Positions 1 to 5,375 of a stretch of DNA of 13,863 bases are shown here, in pieces; position 1 is the first letter of the stretch; every line of letters starts with the position of its first letter. Position numbers and translations under genes: made by a program. Below the pieces are notes generated by a model. The model was not told the origin of the DNA. It saw only the letters and a program-made list of their open reading frames with translations, and searched no databases. Source of the DNA: Candidatus Nomurabacteria bacterium (GTDB lineage Bacteria; Patescibacteriota; Minisyncoccia; Phycocordibacterales; CSBR16-119); assembly GCA_007117675.1 (NCBI GenBank), contig SKGB01000018.1, forward strand, positions 1 through 13,863, read 5' to 3'.

Positions 1-78
1 TGAAAAAAATATACTTATTTATTAATAATATTTATGTATATTAAAAATTCATAAATAGAAAAAACTTTACATATATCA

Positions 79-84
79 TATTAT
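79..84 (+). promoter_or_regulatory. Probable -10 box of the first gene
   Basis: TATTAT ends 8 bases before the ATG at 93, so the mRNA would begin at or within a few bases of the start codon. No Shine-Dalgarno sequence is present. No convincing -35 is seen; the first 78 bases are simple AT-rich sequence with nothing else recognisable. Confidence 0.4.
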
Positions 85-92
85 GTTGTGGT

Positions 93-1166
93 ATGAAAAT
101 AAATATACCTACAGCAGCTTTTATGCCAAATACAATAAACGGCATATTTGATCATAATGGTTATATTAAAAAATTAAATAATAAAATTCAAAAAATTCAA
201 AAAACCCTAGGGGGCGATGCTGCAGAACAGTATCTCAATCAAGAAAAATTTAAAGTTCGATATAGTGTTGCGATGGAACTTCTTGCTCGTGAAAATGCTT
301 TAAAATTAAAAACTGACCGTCCTTATGAGTTGGTTGAGTTGGTTAATGAATATAATGAGTATCTTACTAAGAGTTTAGGTGTTTCAAAAGTTAATAAAAA
401 TAATAATGTACCCCTAGAGCCAGATTATTCTATTTTAGCAGATTCTCCCGTGTATCCTTACGAAGCAGATTTAGGAATTAGTTTAGAGCAAAAAAAGGTA
501 ATGATGCAGAAAGTTGTACGATATTTACGTAAAAAAAATATTTTTGTTGAATTTTCTAAGACCATAAAGGATTCTGAAGCTAATGACACGAAAGGAGGAT
601 ATATTACATTAAGTGAAAATGGAGAACGTGAGTTACCGATAGGTGAATTGGTTGGTAATAGAATACTGGTAAATCCATGGAATGTTGATTTTATGAGCTG
701 TTTTTTAACTATTGGTCATTTATATGGTCACATGGTTCAAGAAATGCATCTTTTTGAAATTGCGGGTATTAGAGAGTTTCTTGCATATCCAAAACCACTT
801 AATTTAGCTTTAGTGCAAAAAAATTACAAAGCACGATATGGTAGGGATGATTATAAAAAAGATTTTAAGATTTTTGAGGAAGAAGCTTTTGCTTATGCAA
901 AATACTCTTTTCAAGAGGCTGGGATTGAATGGTCATCAAAGATAGAATATGCGATGCGTGTTTATATAGAAACAGATTTTGATGAATTGTGGAGATGGGC
1001 AACTCAAGCGCCTGAAAAAGAAGCAAAAGCTTTTATGGAGCTTTTTAATGAATACTATCTGAAATATACAGGGAAATTTAAAGATTTGTATGCTAAAAAT
1101 GTTTCAATTGAAGTTGTGGAAAGTAATAGCGAAAATATTTCAGTTGTTCGTGATGGTAAAATTTAA
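93..1166 (+). CDS. Unrecognised 357-aa protein with HxxxH...E metallopeptidase-like pattern
   Basis: The family is not firmly recognised. The protein is soluble, with no signal peptide or membrane helix. Residues about 20-100 are charged and probably helical. The best clue is TIGHLYGHMVQ at 206-216, giving H209-x3-H213 followed by an acidic FEEEAFAYA stretch at 261-269. That spacing resembles zincin-like proteins (HExxH plus a downstream Glu, as in ImmA/IrrE-type proteins), but the catalytic Glu after the first His is replaced by Leu. It may therefore bind a metal without classical peptidase activity, or be a degenerate relative. The start is chosen from the -10 box 8 bases upstream. It is first in a same-strand cluster running to the terminator at 2801. 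The ORF is intact and clearly coding; function is unknown. Confidence 0.75.
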   Translation: MKINIPTAAFMPNTINGIFDHNGYIKKLNNKIQKIQKTLGGDAAEQYLNQEKFKVRYSVAMELLARENALKLKTDRPYELVELVNEYNEYLTKSLGVSKVNKNNNVPLEPDYSILADSPVYPYEADLGISLEQKKVMMQKVVRYLRKKNIFVEFSKTIKDSEANDTKGGYITLSENGERELPIGELVGNRILVNPWNVDFMSCFLTIGHLYGHMVQEMHLFEIAGIREFLAYPKPLNLALVQKNYKARYGRDDYKKDFKIFEEEAFAYAKYSFQEAGIEWSSKIEYAMRVYIETDFDELWRWATQAPEKEAKAFMELFNEYYLKYTGKFKDLYAKNVSIEVVESNSENISVVRDGKI

Positions 1167-1184
1167 ATTTAACCAATGAATTGT

Positions 1185-1259
1185 GTGGTAAAAAATTACC
1201 ACCATTCTTGAGAACTTAACATATTGTTGAGTTTTCAAAGATGGATATGTTCTTTAAAA
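1185..1259 (+). promoter_or_regulatory. Two-hairpin plus boxA-like leader element, copy 1
   Basis: Hairpin A is GTGGTAA-AAAA-TTACCAC (1185-1202, 7 bp). Hairpin B pairs 1208-1221 with 1225-1238 (14 positions, two of them G-U) around a TAT loop. A 9-base AGATGGATA linker leads to TGTTCTTTAAAA (1248-1259), which fits the bacterial boxA antitermination consensus as remembered (TGYTCTTTRANA). Bases 1208-1257 recur exactly at 2390-2439. An ATG or TTG start read through this element would give an implausible N-terminus for the next gene, so I treat it as untranslated RNA. Confidence 0.7.
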
Positions 1260-1310
1260 ACCGAGCGTGCCAGATGCTCATACAAGTCTCCAGGGCAGGA
1301 GCAAGTAATT

Positions 1311-1862
1311 ATGAGAATATTGGTAATCGAAGACAGTCAAATTCAAAGCGATGCTGCACAGGCACAGTTAGTGGGTCATGAGGTAACCATTTGTAAATCT
1401 TTTCGTCAGGCTGAAGAAATTCTTGCTGGAGCGAAAAATGGTTGTTGGTATAAAGAAGATGCAGATTTCCCGTTTGATGCGGTATTGACTGATCTTTTTT
1501 TACCACCAAGCCCTATAGGGACTGTGAGTGTGGTCCAGCATTATGAGAAAGACAAGGATGTTATCAAGCGTGATTTACCCAAGACAATAGAGCGATTCGG
1601 GAAAGAGATTCCTTATGGATTGGTTATTGCCCTGGTAAGCATGCGAAGAAACATACCGGTCGCTATTGTTTCTGACAAGGGACATCATAGTCATCCTATT
1701 AACTGGGCGCTAGACCTTGTAGCCTCTCGCGAGAGAAGATTACTACTCGGAACAAGCCCCTTCCTAACCATGGAAGGATGTTATCTGATGACCAAGAATG
1801 CTAATGGAGAAACAGTAAAAAACTGGGCGAAAGCGTTGGAAATTCTCATGAAAGAGGCTTGA
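1311..1862 (+). CDS. Receiver-domain (CheY-like) protein, 183 aa
   Basis: This is a stand-alone receiver-like domain with no output domain. Visible receiver features are MRILVIED at the N-terminus with acidic residues E7-D8, a hydrophobic strand ending in the probable phospho-acceptor D61 (AVLTDLFLP), S121 after a hydrophobic strand (AIVSDKG) in the Thr/Ser position, and K162 (YLMTKN) in the conserved Lys position. It is longer than a usual 120-130-aa receiver because about 35 residues are inserted between the D61 strand and the next helix/strand. The start at 1311 is preferred over an upstream in-frame ATG at 1224, because AGGAG lies 9 bases upstream of 1311 and 1224 falls inside the repeated RNA leader. 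It sits between two structured spacers. No histidine kinase is nearby, so its partner is unknown. Confidence 0.75.
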   Translation: MRILVIEDSQIQSDAAQAQLVGHEVTICKSFRQAEEILAGAKNGCWYKEDADFPFDAVLTDLFLPPSPIGTVSVVQHYEKDKDVIKRDLPKTIERFGKEIPYGLVIALVSMRRNIPVAIVSDKGHHSHPINWALDLVASRERRLLLGTSPFLTMEGCYLMTKNANGETVKNWAKALEILMKEA

Positions 1863-2050
1863 TTGACTAACGGACCGGTCTCACACCACCTCATAGCGTA
1901 AGGTGGCCGGTTGGCAACAGAAAGTATGTCTTCGGACCGAAAAAGTGAAACCAGACGCTCTTCTGGATTTGTCATAGACATGAGCAAAGATTTTGTCCCC
2001 GTTTTGTCACAATAAAATGGAGAGCCTAGAGGAAGCAGAACCTCAAATAC
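1863..2050 (+). other. Structured intergenic spacer without a convincing gene
   Basis: After the receiver gene, ACCGG (1874-1878) can pair with CCGGT (1907-1911), enclosing CCACCT (1886-1891) paired with AGGTGG (1901-1906). This is an 11-bp interrupted stem that could stabilise the upstream mRNA 3' end; no T-tract follows. Farther on there is a CCAGA/TCTGG mini-hairpin near 1953-1968. The stretch is visibly richer in G+C than the first gene. No good ORF lies on either strand, apart from a 27-codon candidate starting at 2017. Confidence 0.4.
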
Positions 2051-2072
2051 GCGGTGAGAATATTCTCACCGC
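2051..2072 (+). repeat. Perfect 22-base palindrome just upstream of the ribozyme
   Basis: GCGGTGAGAAT is followed directly by its exact reverse complement, ending one base before hammerhead stem III. As RNA it would form a very stable stem-loop; it could insulate the ribozyme from upstream sequence or protect the 3' end of the cleaved upstream RNA. There is no T-tract, so it is not a standard intrinsic terminator. Confidence 0.7.
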
Positions 2073-2073
2073 A

Positions 2074-2122
2074 CTATCGCAAGATGTGTATCTTGCCTGA
2101 TGAGTCGGAAACGACGAAATAG
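2074..2122 (+). ncRNA. Hammerhead ribozyme (type III topology)
   Basis: All conserved parts are in order. CUAU (2074-2077) is one strand of stem III. The cleavage-site C is 2078 (N-U-H = AUC). Stem I is GCAAGAU (2079-2085), loop GUGU, AUCUUGC (2090-2096), 7 perfect pairs. The core CUGAUGA is 2097-2103. Stem II is GUCG (2104-2107), loop GAAA, CGAC (2112-2115). The core GAAA is 2116-2119, and A2119 with UAG (2120-2122) closes stem III against CUAU. Cleavage is predicted after 2078. Stem III is open and only 4 bp, so both RNA ends leave through it. Cleavage would separate the receiver-gene transcript from a 5'-OH mRNA carrying the small membrane protein with a 65-base leader. No other RNA class fits this core; catalysis is inferred. 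Confidence 0.9.
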
Positions 2123-2126
2123 AAAA

Positions 2127-2142
2127 TCTTTAACAATTAAAG
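2127..2142 (+). promoter_or_regulatory. boxA-like / small hairpin just before the mini membrane protein
   Basis: TCTTTAACAA (2127-2136) resembles the core of boxA, and CTTTAA-CAA-TTAAAG (2128-2142) is also a perfect 6-bp hairpin ending one base before the ATG-proximal C. It is weaker than the two long leader copies. Its position after a structured RNA and just before a gene matches theirs. Confidence 0.35.
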
Positions 2143-2143
2143 C

Positions 2144-2350
2144 ATGAAAAATTTTTGGAAGTTCTTTTTCGGAACACCTCAACGTATCCTTGTGTGGATC
2201 GTGATCGGTGTAATTATTTTAGCCGCCACCAATCTAAATACCCTGGAGATGATTCTTAACAGGATGTTGTTGATCGCTTTGAATCAATTACTTCCTTTAC
2301 TGATCGTTGTGGGGGTTATTGTGTACGCATTTAAGAAAATACTAAAGTAA
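2144..2350 (+). CDS. Small two-helix membrane protein, 68 aa
   Basis: No family is recognised. A basic/aromatic N-terminus (MKNFWKFFFG) precedes two hydrophobic segments at about 14-29 and 44-61, with a lysine-rich end (FKKILK). This predicts a hairpin in the membrane with both ends cytoplasmic by the positive-inside rule. The start codon lies 22 bases after hammerhead stem III. No clear Shine-Dalgarno sequence is visible; a small stem-loop occupies the place where one would be. It sits between the ribozyme and the second leader repeat, on the same strand as its neighbours. The coherent hydrophobic pattern and the structured flanks argue for a real gene. Confidence 0.6.
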   Translation: MKNFWKFFFGTPQRILVWIVIGVIILAATNLNTLEMILNRMLLIALNQLLPLLIVVGVIVYAFKKILK

Positions 2351-2361
2351 TTATCTTTATG

Positions 2362-2441
2362 GGGTAAGTAAACGTATTTACCCTCATTTTTGAGAACTTA
2401 ACATATTGTTGAGTTTTCAAAGATGGATATGTTCTTTAATT
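2362..2441 (+). promoter_or_regulatory. Two-hairpin plus boxA-like leader element, copy 2
   Basis: Hairpin A is GGGTAAGTA-AACG-TATTTACCC (2362-2383, 9 positions with one G-U). It differs in sequence from copy 1 but keeps the fold. Hairpin B (2390-2403 with 2407-2420) and the following bases to 2439 are identical to copy 1, ending in TGTTCTTTAATT (2430-2441). It lies 16 bases before the ATG of the 107-aa gene. Confidence 0.7.
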
Positions 2442-2457
2442 TTTAAATCTAAATATT

Positions 2458-2781
2458 ATGAATCCTAGATTATCTATACTAGTCAAGTTTTTGTTAGCGA
2501 AAGCAAAGCCTCATCAATCAACAGACTTTGTTCCAGAGATTTGGCTGAGGGATTTTTTTAGTGGTCTATCTCCACAAACAAAAGCATATATAAGTTCTGC
2601 TTTTAAGGATGGTGATGAGATAAAGAAATTTTATCTGCAGATGATTGGTAAATTGCGTGTTTGTGAGTCAGAGTCAGATTTTTTTGTAAGTCGCTCAAAC
2701 AAACCAAACCTAGACCACTATGACTCTAAACGAGACGAAGGAGTGTATGAAGGAAAATTTGGTGTATATACCAATGATTAG
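2458..2781 (+). CDS. Unrecognised 107-aa protein
   Basis: No family is recognised. The first 60 residues look amphipathic and folded (hydrophobic LSILVKFLLAKAK start, then WLRDFF and FYLQMIGKL). The last 35 are polar and charged (SRSNKPNLDHYDSKRDE) and likely flexible. There is no signal peptide, transmembrane helix or metal motif. It is the last gene of the plus-strand cluster: the second boxA-like leader ends 16 bases upstream of the ATG, and a strong terminator starts 19 bases after the stop. No good Shine-Dalgarno sequence is visible. I call it coding because of this tight flanking, its length and its ordinary composition. Confidence 0.6.
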   Translation: MNPRLSILVKFLLAKAKPHQSTDFVPEIWLRDFFSGLSPQTKAYISSAFKDGDEIKKFYLQMIGKLRVCESESDFFVSRSNKPNLDHYDSKRDEGVYEGKFGVYTND

Positions 2782-2800
2782 AATTTTATTACACTTTGTA

Positions 2801-2825
2801 AAAAAGCCGATAGTATCGGCTTTTT
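2801..2825. terminator. Bidirectional intrinsic terminator
   Basis: AAAAAGCCGAT / ATCGGCTTTTT form an 11-bp stem with an AGT loop. The A and T tracts on the two sides serve both the plus-strand cluster and the exonuclease gene on the minus strand, whose stop codon overlaps its edge. Confidence 0.9.
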
Positions 2826-3612
2826 ATTTTTTCTTAAGTGTTACCACCACCGGACAGTGGTCTGACCCCATGATATCTTGCCTGTGTTTGATGGATTGTA
2901 TTTCTGGAAGAAGTTCCTCTGTGCATACTGCATAATCGATACGCCAACCGACATTTCGTTCGCGGGCTCCAATGGCTCGATAGCTCCACCAGGTATACTC
3001 ATCTTTCTTGTTTGGGTTTTTGTGTCGGAAAATATCCACAAGTCCTCCTTTTTTCAAAAACTCAGAAAACTTTTCTCGTTCTGGCATGGTAAAACCAATG
3101 GTGTGTTCGTTTTCTTTTGCTCGTGCAATGTCGAGTTCTGTGTGTGCAATGTTAAAATCTCCTACAATGAGAATTTTTTTCTGCCCCCTTTTTTTAAGAC
3201 TTTTTATATATTCAAGAAGTTCATCATAAAATTCCATCTTGTATGTAAGCATTTCTTGTCCACTTGCTCGTTCGCCACCGTTTGGAAAATAGATATTAAG
3301 AAGGGTAATATCGCCAAAAGTGACCTCGGTTACACGTCCGTCTTCGTGAAATTTAGGATATTTTTTAAAATTTGTCTGTGTTGAGTCGGGTTCGTGTTTT
3401 GAAAAAATAGCAGTTCCAGCATATCCTGGACGAGTGCCGTCGTGCCACACTGTGTGGTAGGGGAGCTCTTTGATAGACTTTGGTGTTTGGTCAAAAAAAG
3501 CCTTTGTTTCTTGCAGACAAAAAATATCAGGTTTTTCTTTCTGAATTATTTCTACAAAACCTTTCTTTTCGATTGCTCGTATTCCGTTTACATTCCAAGA
3601 AAACACTTTCAT
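2824..3612 (-). CDS. xth: Exodeoxyribonuclease III (ExoIII/ExoA family)
   Basis: A DNA-repair AP endonuclease and 3'-5' exonuclease of the EEP superfamily, cutting 5' of abasic sites in base-excision repair. In the 262-aa product the family motifs are all present: SWNVNG with N7, LQETK with E35, IYFPNG with Y108, GDFN with D152 and N154, TWWSYR near 207-212, WRIDY with D226, and the C-terminal GSDHCP with D251-H252. The length is normal for the family. I start at the ATG at 3612 (MKVFSWN, the usual family start), not the GTG two codons upstream. Its -10 box TATACT ends 6 bases before that ATG, implying a leaderless mRNA. It is divergent from the lipid-kinase-like gene and convergent with the plus-strand cluster. 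Confidence 0.95.
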   Translation of the reverse strand: MKVFSWNVNGIRAIEKKGFVEIIQKEKPDIFCLQETKAFFDQTPKSIKELPYHTVWHDGTRPGYAGTAIFSKHEPDSTQTNFKKYPKFHEDGRVTEVTFGDITLLNIYFPNGGERASGQEMLTYKMEFYDELLEYIKSLKKRGQKKILIVGDFNIAHTELDIARAKENEHTIGFTMPEREKFSEFLKKGGLVDIFRHKNPNKKDEYTWWSYRAIGARERNVGWRIDYAVCTEELLPEIQSIKHRQDIMGSDHCPVVVTLKKK

Positions 3613-3618
3613 ACTCAC

Positions 3619-3648
3619 AGTATATCATTTTAGAAGTAATGATATACT
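3619..3648. promoter_or_regulatory. Symmetric divergent promoter pair for leaderless genes
   Basis: AGTATATCATT (3619-3629) and AATGATATACT (3638-3648) are a perfect 11-bp inverted repeat around an 8-base centre. Each arm contains a TATACT -10 box pointing outwards: minus strand 3624-3619 for xth, plus strand 3643-3648 for the next gene. In both directions exactly 6 bases separate the -10 from the ATG, so transcription should start on or next to the start codon. Confidence 0.65.
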
Positions 3649-3654
3649 AGACAT

Positions 3655-4272
3655 ATGAATAAAGAATTACTACAACGTGAACTTCGTCGTAAAATACTTC
3701 ACATTCTTACAGGAGTGGTCTTGATAGCATCGGTTTTTTTCTTTAAAACCATAGACGCTGTTTTCTGGGTTGGTCTCGTGCTCCTTGTTCCGTTTGTGGT
3801 GTTTTACTATATTACAAAATGGTTTAGTCACACTACCATTGGTCAGCGGGCATACAAACTTACCGAAAGACATCAGGGTCACCACACAAATGGTTTGGGT
3901 GGAATGACCTATGTGCTGGGAGTTTTTCTTGCCTATGTTCTTTTTGCCTTCGACCCTCTTATTGTTATTGTAAGTATTTTAGTGCTGTCTTTTGGTGATG
4001 GTGTTGCAAGCTATGTTGGTATGAAATATGGAAAAAACACCATTAACATAGAAGGGAACACAAAAACACTTGAAGGAAGTCTCTCTGGTTTTATTGCAGC
4101 GACACTTGTGAGTCTTTTCTTTGTTGACTTGTTCACCGCTGTTTTGGTGTCTGCGATAACAATGGCTGTTGAGTTTGTAGGTATTCGAATGTTTGGGCAA
4201 GAAATTCCAGATAACATTTATATTCCTGTTATTGCTGGAACGGTTTTGTTTCTTGTTATGAACTTTTTGTAG
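3655..4272 (+). CDS. CTP-dependent lipid (dolichol/phytol/diacylglycerol) kinase-like membrane protein
   Basis: An integral membrane protein of the SEC59/DGK1/VTE5-type polyprenol and lipid kinase group, which phosphorylates isoprenoid alcohols or diacylglycerol using CTP. The 205 aa contain about six hydrophobic helices. Family hallmarks are the basic RRKILHILTG segment (R11-H16) leading into helix 1, LSFGDGVASYVGMKYG at 111-126 with D115, and KTLEGSLSGF at 137-146 with the conserved Lys-Thr-x-Glu-Gly. These are the typical nucleotide- and phosphate-handling motifs. The substrate cannot be told from sequence; in small-genome bacteria it may salvage an isoprenoid or lipid precursor. Expression is probably leaderless from the shared promoter at 3643. 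It converges on the methyltransferase gene, with 2 bases between the stops. Confidence 0.8.
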   Translation: MNKELLQRELRRKILHILTGVVLIASVFFFKTIDAVFWVGLVLLVPFVVFYYITKWFSHTTIGQRAYKLTERHQGHHTNGLGGMTYVLGVFLAYVLFAFDPLIVIVSILVLSFGDGVASYVGMKYGKNTINIEGNTKTLEGSLSGFIAATLVSLFFVDLFTAVLVSAITMAVEFVGIRMFGQEIPDNIYIPVIAGTVLFLVMNFL

Positions 4273-4286
4273 GCTTAAGCCTTTTT
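4271..4286 (+). terminator. Short terminator overlapping two convergent stop codons
   Basis: AGGCTTAAGCCT (4271-4282) is a 12-base palindrome followed by a T-tract on the plus strand. It begins inside the TAG of the lipid-kinase gene and contains the TAA of the methyltransferase gene (4277-4275). The stem is only 4 GC-rich pairs, so it is probably weak. Confidence 0.5.
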
Positions 4287-4931
4287 CTGAAGGAGTGTAA
4301 AAATATATCGATGGTTGTCCATGTGGGGGAAGGTGTGTACTTCTGACCGAACAATAGAACAGTCTTCTCCAAACATGTCTTGGAATTCTTCTTTTGTGAA
4401 AAAATGATAGTGAAAACCGTGAATTTCAAAATTTCCGGTTTTTGAAGCGCGTGGCTCAAAATTAATAAAAGTTTCAGTCATTTTTGAAAGTTGTACTAAA
4501 AGTATAAACCCTCCAGGTTTTAATACTCGTAGTACTTCTTGAGTATAAAGGTTCCAGTCGTTGGGATGAATGTGTTGGAGTGTATTAAAGTCTGTGACAA
4601 TATCTATTGTTTTGTCTTGAAGGGGGATATTGAAGACATCTCCTGCCATAAAAGCAACACGTCCTGCATATCCTCGAAGTTTAACATCTGCATTGTTTCT
4701 TTCTATAAGTTCGGGAATGTAGTCAAGTCCGATAACTTTCATACCTAGATCTGCCATGGTGTACGTCCAGTTTCCTCGACCAGACCCAATGTCAAGAACC
4801 GTTGTGTTGTGGGGAAGTCTTTGAAGAAATGAGATGCCTTCTTGTACATAAGTGTTGTTTGACCACTTGTCTGTTCCTGTGGCGTAAGCTTCTTTGAAAC
4901 GTTGTTTTTGTTTTGGATATAACTCATTCAT
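4275..4931 (-). CDS. Class I SAM-dependent methyltransferase
   Basis: A soluble 218-aa methyltransferase of the Methyltransf_11/25 type; the substrate is unknown. Motif I is VLDIGSGRGNW (45-55, glycine-rich SAM loop). The acidic residue after strand 2 is D70 (IGLDYIPE), motif II is GDVFNIPL near 97-104, the FNTLQHI region follows strand 4, and the post-motif is RVLKPGGFILL (135-145). The remaining C-terminal part (HGFHYHFFTKEEF) is the variable, probably substrate-specific lid. The ATG at 4931 has TATAAT (4945-4940) ending 8 bases upstream, suggesting a near-leaderless mRNA with no Shine-Dalgarno sequence. It is divergent from the 119-aa gene and gives no pathway clue from its neighbours. Confidence 0.85.
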   Translation of the reverse strand: MNELYPKQKQRFKEAYATGTDKWSNNTYVQEGISFLQRLPHNTTVLDIGSGRGNWTYTMADLGMKVIGLDYIPELIERNNADVKLRGYAGRVAFMAGDVFNIPLQDKTIDIVTDFNTLQHIHPNDWNLYTQEVLRVLKPGGFILLVQLSKMTETFINFEPRASKTGNFEIHGFHYHFFTKEEFQDMFGEDCSIVRSEVHTFPHMDNHRYIFTLLQKKA

Positions 4932-4939
4932 ATGGAGTG

Positions 4940-4981
4940 ATTATACCACCTGTTGACAAAACAGGGTGTGAAGAGTACAAA
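4940..4981. promoter_or_regulatory. Divergent promoter region, methyltransferase / 119-aa gene
   Basis: Plus strand: TTGACA (4953-4958), 17-base spacer, TACAAA (4976-4981), serving the ATG at 5006. Minus strand: TATAAT (4945-4940), 8 bases from the ATG at 4931. CCTGTT-GACAA-AACAGG (4949-4965) is an inverted repeat lying over the plus-strand -35 box and may be an operator. Confidence 0.6.
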
Positions 4982-5005
4982 TAAACATAAATTAAATTGT
5001 TTTTT

Positions 5006-5365
5006 ATGAGCACTACCAGCACCCTTCCTCTTGTTGAAATGCATACAAAAAATGTTTGTATGCTTGAGCTTGAGTTTATCTCAGGAAAAAAAGCCTCAAT
5101 TATTAGAATCATTAGGGATTTCTGTATTTCTGATGAGGCTATGCTTTCTATTGTTCAAAAATATTCAATACGATCTTTACCTGTTGGATACAAACAAAAA
5201 AATGATACGCACTGGAAACCTCTTGATAATGTCCTTTTTACTAATATTCCAGATGGGCGTATTCAGGTTATTATTTTTACCAATGATTCTGTGTCTATCG
5301 ATATTTTACGTCGTGTAGGAAAAGCTTTTTTGCAAGAAATAGAAAAGCAAAAAACCCCTGATTAA
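5006..5365 (+). CDS. Unrecognised 119-aa protein
   Basis: No family is recognised. The product is soluble, with alternating hydrophobic strands and charged turns (MLELEFISGKK, IIRIIRDFCI, RIQVIIFTNDS) and a helical, lysine-rich C-terminus (LRRVGKAFLQEIEKQ), suggesting a small alpha/beta fold. The reading frame starts earlier at a TTG (4997), but the ATG at 5006 is the more natural start. It has its own good promoter (TTGACA/TACAAA at 4953-4981) and ends in the loop of a strong terminator, which supports a real gene. Another overlapping frame (5031-5318) is hydrophobic and less protein-like. Confidence 0.65.
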   Translation: MSTTSTLPLVEMHTKNVCMLELEFISGKKASIIRIIRDFCISDEAMLSIVQKYSIRSLPVGYKQKNDTHWKPLDNVLFTNIPDGRIQVIIFTNDSVSIDILRRVGKAFLQEIEKQKTPD

Positions 5366-5375
5366 AGGGGTTTTT
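5350..5375. terminator. Bidirectional terminator containing both stop codons
   Basis: AAAAACCCCT pairs with AGGGGTTTTT around a small loop. TTAA at 5362-5365 in the loop provides the TAA of the 119-aa gene on the plus strand and the TAA of the recombinase on the minus strand. Confidence 0.9.

Noticed and set aside
1224..1310. N-terminal extension of the receiver-like protein
   Set aside because: The in-frame upstream ATG lies inside the repeated hairpin/boxA element, the extension looks unlike a receiver N-terminus, and a good AGGAG precedes the ATG at 1311.
1781..1987. Minus-strand 68-aa ORF
   Set aside because: It mostly overlaps the receiver gene in antisense and the structured spacer; no start signals and no recognisable protein features.
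2720..3384. Several plus-strand ORFs antisense to exonuclease III
   Set aside because: Cysteine/phenylalanine-rich shadow frames over a fully motif-supported gene.
5121..5145. Second hammerhead core (CTGATGA within the 119-aa gene)
   Set aside because: No stem II followed by GAAA and no matching cleavage-site strand; it is coding sequence.
5031..5318. Overlapping 95-aa hydrophobic ORF in another frame
   Set aside because: The 119-aa frame has a promoter, balanced composition and ends in the terminator; this frame looks like an out-of-frame artefact.
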